Positions 9,488-18,103 of a DNA stretch of 64,000 nucleotides are shown one piece after another. The stretch spans positions 62,001 to 126,000 of the forward strand of contig NZ_WRPK01000015.1 of the NCBI RefSeq assembly GCF_009755815.1. The letters are read 5' to 3'. The notes under the pieces were generated by a model. The model was not told where the DNA came from. It did no database searches and saw nothing but the letters and a program-made list of their open reading frames with translations. The translations under genes were made by a program, and so were the position numbers. Origin of the DNA: Flavisphingomonas formosensis (lineage in GTDB: Bacteria > Pseudomonadota > Alphaproteobacteria > Sphingomonadales > Sphingomonadaceae). The first letter of the stretch is position 1. Each line of letters opens with the position of its first letter.

Positions 9488-10249
9488 TCAGCGCCACCCA
9501 GCATCGACGAAATAGTCATGGCCGGTGCACATGCGCGCGTCGTCTGATGCCAGGAACAGGGCCATCGCCGCGATATCGGCGGGGAGGATGCGGGCGTCCA
9601 GGCACTGGGACGCGACAATTTCCGCTTCCCCTTCCTCCGTGTACCATTTCATCTGGCGGGGCGTCTTCACATTGCCCGGCACGATGGTGTTGACGCGGAT
9701 GTTGTCGCGGCCGAGGTCGCGGGCCAAGCCGCGCGTCATCCCTTCGATCGCAGCCTTCGCCGTCTGGTACAGCACCAGGTCAGGCAGGCCCAGATGCCAG
9801 CTGATCGACCCGAAGTTCAGGATGACGCCGCCCCCAGCCCTGCGCATGGCGGGCACCGCCGCCTGCGCGGCAAAGAACATATGCCGCAGGTTCACCGCCA
9901 TGCGATCATCCCAATAAGCGGGCGTGACCTCCGCTATGACATGGCGATCGTCATTGCCGGCATTGTTGACGAGAATGTCGATGCCGCCCAGCGTCTGCTC
10001 TGCATCAGCGATGACCTGCTGAACGGCATTCACGTCGCGCAGATCGCAGCGGTGGAAGGACGGCGCAAAAGCCCCATTCCGCGACCGGGCGACCAGCGCC
10101 GCTCCTTCTTCTTGCAATATGTCGCAAAAGGCGACGCGCGCGCCCTGCGCGACGAAAGCCTCGACCAGGCCTTCGCCGATGCCGCTGCCGCCGCCGCTGA
10201 TGAACACACGTTTTCCCGCAAGGCTGGGATAGGTGGCCGACGCGGTCAT
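9488..10249 (-). CDS. xylB: D-xylose 1-dehydrogenase (SDR family)
   Basis: 253-residue short-chain dehydrogenase closely resembling Caulobacter XylB, as remembered. It shares SLAGKRVFISGGGSGIG at the N-terminus, LVNNAGNDDRH, the catalytic Ser in NFGSISWHLGLPDLVLY with Tyr and Lys in YQTAKA, VPGNVKTPRQMKWYTEEGEAE, and a CTGHDYFVDAGWR ending. The enzyme oxidises D-xylose to D-xylonolactone with NAD+, the first Weimberg step. Its ATG overlaps the xylX stop by 4 bp (ATGA), so the two genes are coupled. Confidence 0.93.
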   Translation of the reverse strand: MTASATYPSLAGKRVFISGGGSGIGEGLVEAFVAQGARVAFCDILQEEGAALVARSRNGAFAPSFHRCDLRDVNAVQQVIADAEQTLGGIDILVNNAGNDDRHVIAEVTPAYWDDRMAVNLRHMFFAAQAAVPAMRRAGGGVILNFGSISWHLGLPDLVLYQTAKAAIEGMTRGLARDLGRDNIRVNTIVPGNVKTPRQMKWYTEEGEAEIVASQCLDARILPADIAAMALFLASDDARMCTGHDYFVDAGWR

Positions 10250-11391
10250 GCGAGGGCGTCCTCCGCCTCATGGCCGATCAGGCCCCGCGCCGCCAGATTG
10301 GCCATGAACGCGCCCAGCCCGAAGGTCCAGGGCGGCGCTTCCTTCGACGTCACGACCCGGTTGACCAGCCGGCCCAGCCGGGGTGTCGCGATCGATACGC
10401 GGTCGCCGACCTTGTGGGTGAAGCCTCGCCCGGGCTCGTCGCGATCCTGAACGGGCGCGAACAGCGTGCCCAGGAAAAGAGCGAAGCCATCGGGATATTG
10501 ATGCTCGCTCAGCGCCTGGCGCACCAATTCCAACGGATCGCGACTGATCTGCGCCATGCTGCTGACGCCCTCCAGACGGTAGCCCTCCGGCCCTTCAATG
10601 ACCAGTTCGACCTCGGCGGCGCGGACGTCGTCGATGGTGAAATCTTCGTCGAACAGGCGGATCAGCGGACCCAGCGCGCAGGAGGCGTTATTGTCCTTCG
10701 CCTTCCCCAGCAGCAGGGCCGACCGCCCTTCGAAATCGCGCAGGTTGACGTCGTTGCCGAGCGTGGCGCCGACCGCCTGGCCCGCCGAATCGACGATCAG
10801 CACGATTTCGGGTTCGGGATTGTTCCAGGTGGAGTCGGAGCGAATGCCGATCTGCATGCCCGAACCGACAGTCGAAAGCACCGGCGCCTTGGTAAAGACC
10901 TCCGCGTCGGGGCCGATCGCGACTTCCAGATATTGCGACCACAGGCCGTCCGCGATCAGCGCCTGTTTAAGGGCGGCAGCTTCGGGCGACCCCGGCACAA
11001 CGGCGCGGATCGAACCGCCGACCTGTGCTTCCAGCCGCGTACGAATACCGAGCGCCGCGGCGGAGTCGCCGCGCGCCCGCTCCTCGATAACCCGTTCAAT
11101 CGCCGACAAGGCGAAGGTAACACCGCAGGCCTTCACACACTGCAGATCGACGGGACTAAGCAGCGGCAGATCCAGCTTGTCCAGATCGCCAAGCGTATGG
11201 CCGGTGCCCACGTCGAGCGGCAGCGCATCGATCAGCGTTGAGACGGTGGGTCGGACCGCCGACATGTCGTAAACCACGCCTCGATCAATCAGAATGGGGC
11301 TTGGACCAGTTGGCTGCATGATCCGGCCGACGAAGCGGCCTGTCCGCCAATCCGGCGGTACATCGTCGCTCAAGCAAAAATCCCCCGGCAT
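10246..11391 (-). CDS. xylX: 2-keto-3-deoxy-D-xylonate dehydratase (FAH superfamily)
   Basis: 381-residue protein with a C-terminal fumarylacetoacetase fold, similar in memory to Caulobacter XylX. Landmarks: LLSPVDLQCVKACGVTFALS, ERVIEERARGDSAAALGIRTRLEA, the metal-binding WNNPEPEIVLIVD, GNDVNLRDFEGRSALLLGKA, DNNASCALGP, and HQYPDGFALFLGTLFAPVQDRD. It removes water from 2-keto-3-deoxyxylonate to give 2-oxoglutarate semialdehyde. Two adjacent ATG codons lie at 11394 and 11391; the second is used because AGGAG at 11402-11398 is 6 bp away. It is the first gene of a five-gene minus-strand operon under the operator at 11418-11433. Confidence 0.92.
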   Translation of the reverse strand: MPGDFCLSDDVPPDWRTGRFVGRIMQPTGPSPILIDRGVVYDMSAVRPTVSTLIDALPLDVGTGHTLGDLDKLDLPLLSPVDLQCVKACGVTFALSAIERVIEERARGDSAAALGIRTRLEAQVGGSIRAVVPGSPEAAALKQALIADGLWSQYLEVAIGPDAEVFTKAPVLSTVGSGMQIGIRSDSTWNNPEPEIVLIVDSAGQAVGATLGNDVNLRDFEGRSALLLGKAKDNNASCALGPLIRLFDEDFTIDDVRAAEVELVIEGPEGYRLEGVSSMAQISRDPLELVRQALSEHQYPDGFALFLGTLFAPVQDRDEPGRGFTHKVGDRVSIATPRLGRLVNRVVTSKEAPPWTFGLGAFMANLAARGLIGHEAEDALA

Positions 11392-11417
11392 CATCAACTC
11401 CTACTCGACACTTTTCA

Positions 11418-11433
11418 TTGATAGCGCTACCAC
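11418..11433. promoter_or_regulatory. LacI-type operator between xylX and kdgK
   Basis: TTGATAGCGCTACCAC contains the perfect 8-bp core TAGCGCTA. On the minus strand a TTGACA element (11455-11450) lies 17 bp before TGGTAG, so the operator would overlap the -10 of the xylX operon. The site is only about 80 bp from the divergent kdgK start and may control both directions. Confidence 0.75.
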
Positions 11434-11515
11434 CATGGAAGGCCGGTGCTGTCAAGTGGCGAGATAAAGCGGCCGTGGGAGAGGGCGTGGTGCGGAGCGG
11501 ACGAAGGACAAAGCA

Positions 11516-12520
11516 ATGAGCGGTGCGGTCCTGTGCATCGGCGAAATGCTGCTGCGCCTGTCCGGGTCCGGAGACGGACGCCTGTTCGACACCCCTGCCG
11601 TCCGCGCGCATTTCGGCGGCGCCGAGGCCAATGTCGCGATCGCGCTGGCGCAGCTAGGCTTGGACGGCCGCTTCGTCAGCCGGCTGCCGAACGGTCCGTT
11701 GGGCGATGCCGCGATCGACCATCTGCGCCGCCATGGCGTGGCGACGACCGGCATGGTCCGCGCGCCCGGCCGGCTTGGACTCTATTTCCTCAGTCCGGGC
11801 GCCGGCGTGCGAGCTTCCTCCATTGTCTACGACCGGACCGGATCGACCTTTGTCGAGGCGGCGGCGGAGGATTTTGATTGGCCGCGCCTGCTGCACGGCG
11901 TACGCTGGCTGCACCTGTCGGGTATCACGCCGGCGCTCGGGCCGACCAGCGCCCAACTGGGCCTTACGGCCGCTTTCGCAGCGAAGGCGCAGGGCGTGTC
12001 CTTGTCATTCGACGGCAATTATCGCGCGACCTTGTGGGACAAGTGGGAGGGAGATCCCCGCGCAATCCTGACCGACTATGTCGCGTTGGCCGACCTGTTC
12101 ATCGGCAGCCATCGCGACATCGGTCTGCTGCTGGGCCGTGATTTCAGCGGCAGCGGCCCGAAGCGCCGCCGGGAAGCCGCTCTCGCGCTCTTCGACGCCT
12201 TTCCCCGGCTCGGCCATATCGCGTCCACCGCGCGGACCACCCTGGACGCCAATCATTATCGTCTCTCGGCGCGCGTGGACGGTCGGGAGAGCTTCCATCA
12301 GACGGACGAGGTTGCGTTGAACGCGGTCACCGATCGCATCGGCACCGGAGACGCTTTCGCCGCCGGTGTGCTGGCCGCGCTTCATCAGGGGGCGGAAGAA
12401 GCCGCGGAGCAGGGCCTGGCGCTCGCCTGCCTCAAACATTTCACCGCTGGCGACGCCAGCGTTTCGCGCCCCTCCGATGTCGCCGCATTCCGGCAAGGCC
12501 GGTTCGACGTGCAGCGGTAG
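11516..12520 (+). CDS. kdgK: 2-keto-3-deoxygluconate kinase (PfkB/ribokinase family)
   Basis: 334-residue sugar kinase. The N-terminus has [10 protein letters not shown] and [16 protein letters not shown], the usual KDG-kinase opening. The C-terminal PfkB signature [14 protein letters not shown] places the catalytic base at Asp279. It would phosphorylate KDG made by the mannonate dehydratase at 1-147, sending glucuronate carbon to the KDPG aldolase step. It begins the plus-strand operon with the semialdehyde dehydrogenase, xylonate dehydratase and esterase genes. Fructokinase specificity is an alternative for the fold, but the context favours KDG. Confidence 0.86.
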   Translation: MSGAVLCIGEMLLRLSGSGDGRLFDTPAVRAHFGGAEANVAIALAQLGLDGRFVSRLPNGPLGDAAIDHLRRHGVATTGMVRAPGRLGLYFLSPGAGVRASSIVYDRTGSTFVEAAAEDFDWPRLLHGVRWLHLSGITPALGPTSAQLGLTAAFAAKAQGVSLSFDGNYRATLWDKWEGDPRAILTDYVALADLFIGSHRDIGLLLGRDFSGSGPKRRREAALALFDAFPRLGHIASTARTTLDANHYRLSARVDGRESFHQTDEVALNAVTDRIGTGDAFAAGVLAALHQGAEEAAEQGLALACLKHFTAGDASVSRPSDVAAFRQGRFDVQR

Positions 12521-12555
12521 GCGCTATTTCCCCCCTCTCGAACAAAGGACAGGAC

Positions 12556-14130
12556 ATGATCACGGGCGCAATATTGATCGGAGCGAAGGACGTCTCCAGG
12601 GAGCCCTTTTTCGACGCGATCAATCCGGCCACGGGCGCGGTTCTTGCGCCCGCTTTCAGCAATGCTGACGCCGCCGATGTCGATCGGGCATGCGCGCTGG
12701 CAGAGGCGGCGGCCATCGCCTTCGCCGATCTGCCCCCCGAGGCGCGGGCGACGTTCCTGGACACGATAGCGGACGCGATTGTCGCGATCGGCGATCCGCT
12801 GATCGAACGGGCAATGGAGGAGACCGGATTGCCCCGCGCCCGGCTGGAGGGTGAACGCGGCCGCACCACCAGCCAGTTGCGCCTGTTCGCGCAGCTGTTG
12901 CGGGAGGGCTCCTGGGCGCAGGTCACGATCGATCCCGCCCTGCCGGATCGTCAGCCGCTGCCCCGCCCGGACCTGCGCCGCCGCCATCTGGCGATCGGCC
13001 CGGTCGCCGTCTTCGGGGCCAGCAATTTCCCGCTCGCCTTCTCGGTGGCGGGCGGCGACACGGCGGCGGCGCTGGCGGCGGGCTGCCCCGTCGTGGTGAA
13101 AGGGCATCCGGCCCACCCCGGCACGGGAGAAATGGTTGCCCGCGCCATTACGGCCGCCGTGGCGTCCTGCGGCCTGCCCGAAGGCGTGTTTTCCTTCCTG
13201 CCGGGCGCGACCAACGAGCTGGGCGCCGCGCTCGTCGCCGATCCGCGCATCAAGGCGGTGGGCTTCACCGGCTCGCGCGCGGGAGGCCTGGCCCTCCTGA
13301 AAATCGCCGCTGCCCGCGCCGAGCCGATCCCGGTCTATGCCGAAATGAGTTCGATCAATCCCGTCATCCTGTTCCCCGCCGCGCTCAAGGCGAGAGGTGC
13401 GGCGCTCGGCCCAGCTTTCATCCAGTCGCTGACGATGGGCGCTGGGCAGTTCTGCACCAATCCGGGGCTGGTGATCGCGATCGGCGACCCCAACCTCGAC
13501 ACCTTCATCGATGCGGCGGCCGCGGCGCTGGCGGAGAGCCAGCCGCAACCAATGCTGACGCCCGGCATCCACGCCAGTTTCGAAAAGGACGTCGAAGCCC
13601 TCGAGTCGCACGAAGCGGTAACGCCGGTGGCGCGCGGCTGTGTCGGCGATGGCGTGAACCAGGCGCGCGGCGCGCTGTTCCGCACAAGCGCCGCGCGCTT
13701 CCTGGCCGACCCCGCCCTGTCGCACGAGGTGTTCGGCTCCTCCGCTATCATCGTCACCGTGCGGGACATGACCGAAGCCGCGAGGGTGATCGCGGGGCTC
13801 GAAGGACAGCTTACCGCCACGCTGGTACTGGATGCCGAAGATGAGCCCGCCGCGGCGGCGCTCATTCCCCTGCTGGAACGCAAGGTCGGACGCATCCTGG
13901 CCAATGCCTGGCCGACGGGCGTGGAGGTCTGCCATGCGATGGTGCACGGCGGCCCCTACCCGGCCACGTCCGACAGTCGCACGACTTCGGTGGGCACGCT
14001 GGCGATCGACCGCTTCTTGCGCCCGGTCTGCTACCAGGGCCTGCCCGCTTCGCTGCTGCCCCGTTCCGTCGCCCCGGACAATCCGTGGTCGCTGCCCCGG
14101 CGGATCGACGGCGTTCTGCAAGCAGGCTGA
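12556..14130 (+). CDS. 2-oxoglutarate semialdehyde (2,5-dioxovalerate) dehydrogenase
   Basis: 524-residue aldehyde dehydrogenase, last step of the Weimberg route: 2-oxoglutarate semialdehyde plus NAD(P)+ to 2-oxoglutarate. The catalytic Cys300 is in GQFCTNPG and the general base Glu263 in [10 protein letters not shown]; the latter motif and GFTGSRAGG are typical of the KGSADH branch. The Rossmann part carries [21 protein letters not shown]. The gene starts 35 bp after kdgK, with AGGACAGGAC upstream of the ATG, and ends 11 bp before the xylonate dehydratase gene. It corresponds to the enzyme called XylA in Caulobacter, a name that collides with xylose isomerase, so no symbol is given. Confidence 0.92.
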   Translation: MITGAILIGAKDVSREPFFDAINPATGAVLAPAFSNADAADVDRACALAEAAAIAFADLPPEARATFLDTIADAIVAIGDPLIERAMEETGLPRARLEGERGRTTSQLRLFAQLLREGSWAQVTIDPALPDRQPLPRPDLRRRHLAIGPVAVFGASNFPLAFSVAGGDTAAALAAGCPVVVKGHPAHPGTGEMVARAITAAVASCGLPEGVFSFLPGATNELGAALVADPRIKAVGFTGSRAGGLALLKIAAARAEPIPVYAEMSSINPVILFPAALKARGAALGPAFIQSLTMGAGQFCTNPGLVIAIGDPNLDTFIDAAAAALAESQPQPMLTPGIHASFEKDVEALESHEAVTPVARGCVGDGVNQARGALFRTSAARFLADPALSHEVFGSSAIIVTVRDMTEAARVIAGLEGQLTATLVLDAEDEPAAAALIPLLERKVGRILANAWPTGVEVCHAMVHGGPYPATSDSRTTSVGTLAIDRFLRPVCYQGLPASLLPRSVAPDNPWSLPRRIDGVLQAG

Positions 14131-14141
14131 AGGGCAAGGAC

Positions 14142-15911
14142 ATGACGCAAACCCGCTTCCGCTCGCAGGACTGGTTCGCCGACCCCGCCCGTTCGGACAT
14201 GGTCGCGCTCTATCTGGAGCGCTTCATGAATTACGGCATCACGCCGGCGGAGCTGCGATCGGGCCGGCCGATTATCGGCATCGCCCAGACGGGCAGCGAC
14301 CTGTCCCCCTGCAATCGCATCCATCTCGACCTGGCGAAACGGGTCCGCGACGGCATTCGCGACGCGGGCGGTATCGCGATGGAGTTTCCGGTCCATCCCA
14401 TCTTCGAGAATTGTCGCCGGCCGACCGCCGCGCTCGACCGAAACCTTGCTTATCTTGGCCTTGTCGAAATCCTCTACGGCTACCCGATCGACGCGGTGGT
14501 GTTGACCACCGGCTGCGACAAGACGACGCCGTCTGGGATCATGGCCGCGAGCACAGTGGATATCCCCGCGATAGTGCTCTCGGGCGGACCGATGCTCGAC
14601 GGCTGGCACGAAGGCGAACTGGTGGGATCGGGCACCGTCATTTGGCGCAGCCGGCGGAAGCTGGCGGCGGGCGAGATCGACGAGGAGGAATTTCTTGATC
14701 GCGCCTGCGACAGCGCGCCATCGGCCGGTCATTGCAACACGATGGGGACGGCTTCCACCATGAATGCGGTGGCCGAAGCGCTGGGCCTGTCGCTCACCGG
14801 TTGTGCGGCAATCCCAGCCCCCTATCGCGAGCGCGGCCAGATGGCTTACGAAACCGGCCGCCGCATCGTGCAAATGGCGTATGAGGATCTCCGCCCGTCG
14901 AACATCCTGACGCGGGACAGCTTTCTCAACGCCATCCGCGTCGTCAGTGCGCTGGGCGGGTCCAGCAACGCGCAGCCCCATGTCATGGCGATGGCCCGCC
15001 ACGCCGGCGTGGAACTCACCGCTGCGGACTGGACGAACGAAGGCTACGACCTGCCGCTGCTGCTGGATATGCAGCCTGCCGGCCGTTACCTGGGCGAGCG
15101 ATTCCACCGCGCGGGCGGGGTCCCGGCGGTCTTGTGGGAATTGCTGCAAGCGGGCCGCTTGTCGGGCGATTGCGCCACGGTCACGGGCCGAACGCTGGCC
15201 GAGAATCTGACCGGTCGCGAAACCCGCGATCGGGACGTCATCCGACCATTCGATGCGCCTTTGCGCGAAAGAGCCGGGTTCCTGGTCCTGTCGGGCAATC
15301 TGTTCGACTTCGGCATTATGAAGACGTCGGTCATCAGCGAGGAATTCCGTCGGCGCTACCTCTCGACACCCGGATCGGAAGGCATATTCGAAGGGCGCGC
15401 AATCGTGTTCGAAGGCGGGGACGACTATTACCATCGGATCAACGATCCCTCCCTCGACATCGACGAGAATTGCATCCTGGTGATGCGCGGGGCGGGACCG
15501 ATCGGCTGGCCGGGATCGGCCGAAGTGGTGAACATGCAGCCGCCAGACGCGCTGATCCGGCGCGGCATACAGTGGCTGCCGACGCTGGGCGACGGTCGCC
15601 AATCGGGAACGTCGGACAGCCCGTCCATCCTCAACATCTCGCCCGAAAGCGCCGCGGGCGGCGGGTTGTCCTGGCTGCGCACCGGGGACCGGCTGCGGAT
15701 CGACATCAACAAGGGGCGGTGCGACGCGCTGGTGGACGAAGCAGAGATCACACGTCGACGACAGGAGGCCGCGCCCGCCAGTCCGCCGTCCAATACCCCG
15801 TGGGAAGAGCTGTTCCGGGAAAAGACCGGCCAGATGGACACGGGCGCGGTGCTGGAAATGGCGGTCAAATACCGCGGCATTTCCCGGCATACGCCGCGGC
15901 ACAATCACTGA
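14142..15911 (+). CDS. xylD: D-xylonate dehydratase (IlvD/Edd family)
   Basis: 589-residue Fe-S/Mg dehydratase turning D-xylonate into 2-keto-3-deoxyxylonate. The three cluster-type cysteines of the family are visible: Cys57 in LSPCNR, Cys125 in TGCDKTTPSG and Cys198 in GHCNTMGTAST. The SGGPMLDG loop and the C-terminal GSPG-equivalent region (YLSTPGSEGIFEGRA) are also present. The ATG at 14142 has AAGGA just upstream. An upstream frame from 14085 would overlap the aldehyde dehydrogenase gene and lacks family similarity. Other IlvD/Edd sugar-acid dehydratases, such as those acting on arabinonate or gluconate, are hard to exclude by sequence alone, but all other Weimberg enzymes are adjacent. 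Confidence 0.9.
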   Translation: MTQTRFRSQDWFADPARSDMVALYLERFMNYGITPAELRSGRPIIGIAQTGSDLSPCNRIHLDLAKRVRDGIRDAGGIAMEFPVHPIFENCRRPTAALDRNLAYLGLVEILYGYPIDAVVLTTGCDKTTPSGIMAASTVDIPAIVLSGGPMLDGWHEGELVGSGTVIWRSRRKLAAGEIDEEEFLDRACDSAPSAGHCNTMGTASTMNAVAEALGLSLTGCAAIPAPYRERGQMAYETGRRIVQMAYEDLRPSNILTRDSFLNAIRVVSALGGSSNAQPHVMAMARHAGVELTAADWTNEGYDLPLLLDMQPAGRYLGERFHRAGGVPAVLWELLQAGRLSGDCATVTGRTLAENLTGRETRDRDVIRPFDAPLRERAGFLVLSGNLFDFGIMKTSVISEEFRRRYLSTPGSEGIFEGRAIVFEGGDDYYHRINDPSLDIDENCILVMRGAGPIGWPGSAEVVNMQPPDALIRRGIQWLPTLGDGRQSGTSDSPSILNISPESAAGGGLSWLRTGDRLRIDINKGRCDALVDEAEITRRRQEAAPASPPSNTPWEELFREKTGQMDTGAVLEMAVKYRGISRHTPRHNH

Positions 15912-15916
15912 AGAGC

Positions 15917-17866
15917 ATGGCCAAGGCTCTTGCCCCACATGTCGCCCTGGTGGCGGCGGCGTTAGCCGCGCAGCCCGCTGCGGCCCAGCCGGTGCTGGAT
16001 GGGATGTTCGGATCCCATGCGGTGCTGCAACGCGAGCGGCCCATCCGCATCACCGGATCCGCCGCGCCCGGCGAGCCTCTGACCATGACGCTGGACAGCA
16101 TGCAGGTACGCGGGCGCGCCGACCAAAGAGGACGCTTCTCAATGCGGCTCCCCGCCATGCCGGCGGGCGGACCCTATGCGCTGTCGGTCACCGCGCCCTC
16201 CGGCTCGGCCTATTCTCGCGACATTCTCATTGGCGACGTGTTCCTGTGCTCGGGTCAGTCCAACATGGAACTCCCGGTCGCTCGCGCGCAGGACGCACGG
16301 AGTCAGATCGCCGCCTCGGCCGACGTTGGCTTGCGCCTGATGACGATCCCTCATGGCACCGCGCTGGCGCCGCAGGCCACCCTGCCCGGCCAACCAGGCT
16401 GGGCGGTGGCCGGCCCGGACAGTGTGTCTGCCTTTTCCGCTGCCTGTTTCTACATGGTCAAGGAACTGCGCCGGACGGCCGCTGTGCCGATCGGTGCGAT
16501 AACTTCAAGCTGGGGCGGATCGCGCATCAGCAGTTGGATGGGCGATCCTGCGCTGGCGGCCTCGGGCCAAGGCGAGGCGGCGCGGTTGCGGGCCGTCTTC
16601 GCCCGCGATCCCGCAACGGCCGCTCGCCGTTTCGGCGCGGCGTGGGAAGCCTGGTGGCGTGCATCGACCAGCGATGCGTCGGGCGCGGAACCTTGGCAGC
16701 CGGACGCGGCGGTGGACTGGAAGCCGGTGCCGCGCATGACCGCGTGGGAGGATTGGGGCGTCCCCACTCTCGCCGATTACAACGGCATGGTATGGTTCAC
16801 CAGGGAGGTGACACTGACTGCCGAACAGGCTCGCCAGAGCGCGACGCTGGAACTGGGCCTGATCGATGATGCCGACCAGAGCTGGGTCAACGGCAAGGCG
16901 GTGGGAAGCGGCGGTGATCCCGGATCCCCCAGACGCTACCCGCTGCCGCCCGGCACGTTGCAGGCCGGGCGCAACGTCATCCGGGTCAACGTGAACGATG
17001 TCTATGCCAAGGGCGGCATGACGGGACCGGCGGAGAATATGGTCGTCCGTTTTGCCGATGGCAGCGTGGTGCCGATCGGTTCCGGCTGGTCCTATGCCGT
17101 CGAGCCGAGGCGACCCGAGCGCGTCCCGCGTGCGCCATGGGACGATCTGGCGGGCGCCGGCATGATCTATGACGCCATGGTCGCCCCGCTCGGGGACATC
17201 GGCCTCAAGGGCGTGGCTTGGTACCAAGGCGAATCTGACGTCGGCATTCCGGGCTATGCCGACAGATTGCAGGCGATGATGGCTGACTGGCGCAAGCAGT
17301 TCGGCAATGACGCCCTGCCCTTCGCCGTCGTTCAGATCGCTCCCTATGGCGCCGCGACGATCGCGCCTGGCGAGAGCCGAACGGCTGAACTGCGCGAGCA
17401 GCAGCGCCGGGTGACGCAGGAAGATCCCCACGCCGGGCTCGCGCTGACGATCGATCTGGGCGATCCGCTGGACATCCACCCCGGCGAGAAGAATGAGGTC
17501 GGGCGGAGGCTGGCGCGTGTCATGCGGTCCATCGCCTACGGCGAGGCCGGGCCGCCGTCCGGTCCCCGGGCGATCGCGGCGCGCAGGGGGCCGGACGGTT
17601 CCGTCACCGTCAGCTTCGCCGACGTGTCTGGCGCGCTTGCCACGCGCAGCAGCGCACAGGCCATCGGCTTCGAATTATGCGGCGCGCAGCCTGACGATTG
17701 CCGGTACGCCACTGCCACTGTCGGGAAGGACAGCGTCACGCTGGCCGGCAACGGCTTGTCGGCAGTTAGGGTGCGTTACGCCTGGTCCGAAAGCCCGGTT
17801 GTGAATCTCTACGACTCAAGCGGCCTTCCCGCCGGACCTTTCGAGCTGGTCGTCACGGGACGATGA
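15917..17866 (+). CDS. Secreted SGNH / sialate O-acetylesterase-family esterase
   Basis: 649-residue exported esterase. It starts MAKALAPHVALVAAALAAQ with an Ala-rich signal peptide ending near AAAQP. The SGNH block I reads FLCSGQSNMEL (catalytic Ser), and the D-x-x-H-like block near the C-terminus is DPLDIHPGEKNEVGRRLA. An inserted galactose-binding-like sandwich (about residues 270-390) contains GMVWFTREVTL, IDDADQSWVNGKAVG and GRNVIRVNVND. In xylan loci such enzymes usually remove acetyl groups from xylan; that role is inferred. It begins 5 bp after xylD and closes the operon. The in-frame stretch upstream of the ATG is a shadow of xylD. Confidence 0.85.
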   Translation: MAKALAPHVALVAAALAAQPAAAQPVLDGMFGSHAVLQRERPIRITGSAAPGEPLTMTLDSMQVRGRADQRGRFSMRLPAMPAGGPYALSVTAPSGSAYSRDILIGDVFLCSGQSNMELPVARAQDARSQIAASADVGLRLMTIPHGTALAPQATLPGQPGWAVAGPDSVSAFSAACFYMVKELRRTAAVPIGAITSSWGGSRISSWMGDPALAASGQGEAARLRAVFARDPATAARRFGAAWEAWWRASTSDASGAEPWQPDAAVDWKPVPRMTAWEDWGVPTLADYNGMVWFTREVTLTAEQARQSATLELGLIDDADQSWVNGKAVGSGGDPGSPRRYPLPPGTLQAGRNVIRVNVNDVYAKGGMTGPAENMVVRFADGSVVPIGSGWSYAVEPRRPERVPRAPWDDLAGAGMIYDAMVAPLGDIGLKGVAWYQGESDVGIPGYADRLQAMMADWRKQFGNDALPFAVVQIAPYGAATIAPGESRTAELREQQRRVTQEDPHAGLALTIDLGDPLDIHPGEKNEVGRRLARVMRSIAYGEAGPPSGPRAIAARRGPDGSVTVSFADVSGALATRSSAQAIGFELCGAQPDDCRYATATVGKDSVTLAGNGLSAVRVRYAWSESPVVNLYDSSGLPAGPFELVVTGR

Positions 17867-17920
17867 TGAAAGGGACGAGTCCGCCCCAGTGTGCGGCAAT
17901 CGCGTAGCGAATGTTATTGG

Positions 17921-17973
17921 TTGACGACGTCACGGTAACGGCATAGGCAAACGAAAAATGGTAGCGCAACCAT
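17921..17973 (+). promoter_or_regulatory. Promoter and LacI-type operator before GH43
   Basis: TTGACG at 17921-17926 and TAGGCA at 17944-17949 are 17 bp apart and fit a sigma-70-like promoter. ATGGTAGCGCAACCAT at 17958-17973, with one mismatch to a perfect palindrome, lies around the expected start site. The gap 17867-18102 contains little else besides a short leader frame. Confidence 0.65.
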
Positions 17974-18013
17974 TGGATTGCGCTAAACCCGAAAAGGGGA
18001 AAGGAGAAGGAGC

Positions 18014-18103
18014 GTGAATCGATCTCCGGCTTTGCGGATGCGCAGCATGCGAGCGCCGCGCCAGGTAGCTGTTACCGGCTGCCCAATTCCCCGCCCGCGT
18101 TAA
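18014..18103 (+). CDS. Possible 29-codon leader peptide ending in TAATG overlap with GH43
   Basis: A GTG at 18014 follows a strong ribosome-binding sequence (AAGGAG, 18006-18012 area). It opens a 29-codon frame rich in Arg and Pro whose TAA overlaps the GH43 ATG as TAATG. It has no recognisable family. It could be a translational-coupling leader for GH43 or chance. The GH43 frame itself is open upstream as well but lacks a start codon there. Confidence 0.3.
   Translation: MNRSPALRMRSMRAPRQVAVTGCPIPRPR

Noticed and set aside
15134-15916. N-terminal extension of the esterase back into xylD
   Set aside because: The extension is the out-of-frame reading of xylD; the signal peptide starts at 15917.
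14031-15938. 635-codon minus-strand frame opposite xylonate dehydratase
   Set aside because: Shadow of xylD; no domain or start signal.
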